The position numbers and the translations under genes were made by a program. A stretch of 64,000 nt of DNA. It comes from Syncephalis fuscata. Taxonomy: Eukaryota; Zoopagomycota; Zoopagomycetes; Zoopagales; Piptocephalidaceae. The stretch covers positions 62,001 to 126,000 of the forward strand of contig JAHLTZ010000039.1 of NCBI GenBank assembly GCA_025786725.1, in the 5' to 3' direction. Positions 63,201 to 64,000 of this stretch are shown here, piece by piece (the stretch's first letter is position 1; each line of letters starts with the position of its first letter). The notes below the pieces were generated by a model. The model was given only the letters and a program-made list of their open reading frames with translations, did no database searches and had not been told where the DNA came from.

Positions 63201-64000
63201 AATAATCTACGTGAGATTTATGGCATGGTAGAATAATTAAGGATTGTCGATTCTGTTGTGCTTTAATAGCATGTCGGCGTAACTATATACACGCATAAAC
63301 TAATTGAATATACTACAAAGTACCACTTACTTCTAATAGCTCACTCTCCTTAATATGAATACCTTGATGATACAATCGTACAAAAATGTTATTCACTGTA
63401 AAGACAAATGCCCTATACATATTCATTAATGACTAATAGATGCTGATGATTAGATAGATCGTACCGAATAAGACGCTGACTGCTAAAATCGGCAAACATT
63501 TTATCGGCCATATTACGCACTACTACTTCTAGTTCACGTTCCAATCTTACTTCACGTTCTACAATCTTTGTCACAGAAGGTTGGGCGTGGAGTTGTATGG
63601 CTTGTTTTCCCGACAAATACTTTATTGTATTACGTACTATATATTGGTTATTACACTAATCACTTGGTACTATATACATATGGCTAATAACATACCTCGA
63701 TCACTACTTAATACGGCCTTTTTAATATCTTTGGTATAATTAGGATATAGAATACGTGCACCAATATAGTCTCGATAACTACGCCATCCCTTTACAAATA
63801 ATAACAATTAGATTATTAATTGCAATAGTATGTATATAAGTATTCATATTACTTACAGCGCCTAAATAGAATGCAGTTGATTCTGAAGTAAGTCGAATCA
63901 TAAAATTAACAGGATTGGCTCGAAAATGACCCAAATCTTTGCCCTTACTAGTTCATAGTTCATTAGTTAGTTAATTAATTACTTAATTAAATTGGTTTTC
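60270..64000 (-). CDS. Glycerol-3-phosphate / DHAP acyltransferase, PlsB/GPAM/GNPAT-type (5' end outside window)
   Basis: Acylates glycerol 3-phosphate or dihydroxyacetone phosphate in the first step of phospholipid or ether-lipid synthesis. Read on the minus strand, all four acyltransferase blocks are present: LIILPCHKSHVDYLL (HxxxxD), HGGAFFIRRSW, CFIEGTRSRTGK and CVIVPMSIGYDRV. Upstream are HFRANPVNFMIRLTSEST and VEREVRLERELEVVV, a PlsB-like N-terminal part. Downstream come FAKPFSLNEYINEQSIRRA, PLYVPARQADGSILPEGRLW and a tail ending APSKAKL (stop at 60270). At least fifteen introns, several of 45-60 bp. The start codon lies beyond 64000. Block II FFIRRSW and the long C-terminal region fit the PlsB/GPAM/GNPAT branch rather than the short PlsC type; peroxisomal or mitochondrial placement cannot be decided here. 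Confidence 0.9.

Noticed and set aside
1-64000. tRNA and rRNA genes
   Set aside because: I looked for T-arm and rRNA-like conserved blocks on both strands and found none convincing; a covariance-model scan would be decisive.

Overview
This is eukaryotic nuclear DNA. It is AT-rich, and its genes are split by many short introns (roughly 45-90 bp, GTAAGT-type donors, CTAAC-like branch sites, TAG/CAG acceptors). The gene content points to the opisthokonts: a CSL (CBF1/Su(H)/LAG-1) transcription factor, a PCH-family F-BAR/SH3 protein, a BLTP1/Csf1 bridge lipid-transfer protein, a HDHD2-type phosphatase and a fungal/metazoan-type mRNA guanylyltransferase. A Crinkler (CRN) effector-type gene and a class I fructose-bisphosphate aldolase narrow it to an early-diverging fungus or a unicellular relative of animals and fungi. 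I cannot place it more precisely from sequence alone.

Layout. 0-9.5 kb: thymidylate kinase (+) and a HDHD2-like phosphatase (-), convergent with 12 bp between their stop codons; a MULE transposon relic; a secreted-peptide candidate gene followed by a remarkable ~82-bp tandem array (4.75-6.97 kb); then an F-BAR/SH3 protein (-). 11.1-25.4 kb: mRNA capping enzyme (+) and a very large BLTP1/Csf1 homologue (+). 25.4-37 kb: two near-identical 2.6-kb dispersed repeats (A and B) and a diverged partial copy (C). All three carry a small secreted cysteine-containing protein candidate, and they are interleaved with a RAD53/CHK2-like FHA kinase (+) and a class I aldolase (-). 39-45.4 kb: a secreted pseudokinase (+) and the CSL factor (+). 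45.6-57.1 kb: an 11.5-kb segment bounded by matching MULE terminal inverted repeats and 9-bp near-identical flanks; it holds two MULE transposase copies, a 1.6-kb foldback palindrome, dispersed repeats and the CRN gene. 57.3-64 kb: a coiled-coil protein of unknown function (+) and a PlsB/GNPAT-type glycerol-3-phosphate acyltransferase (-), whose 5' end lies beyond the window.

The most unusual object is the array at 4858-6933. It contains 24 successive units in which acceptor-like AG and donor-like GT are separated by exactly three bases. The triplets are variable and GC-rich (38 of 72 bases G or C), while the ~80-bp AT-rich spacers between them keep intron signals. It follows, in the correct phase, an exon encoding a signal-peptide-like segment that ends in an RVRR kexin-type site. 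I read it as a candidate micro-exon gene in which a mature secreted peptide would be encoded one codon-length exon at a time and any exon could be skipped without losing frame. The idea recalls schistosome micro-exon genes but with the smallest in-frame exon possible. No RNA evidence is available here and no start codon was found, so the coding interpretation is inference; the periodic AG-NNN-GT structure is seen directly.

Several genes (BLTP1 twice, CSL once) need a single missing base to stay in frame. MULE copy 1 differs from copy 2 almost only by single-base deletions. I suspect residual one-base deletion errors in the assembly rather than biology.
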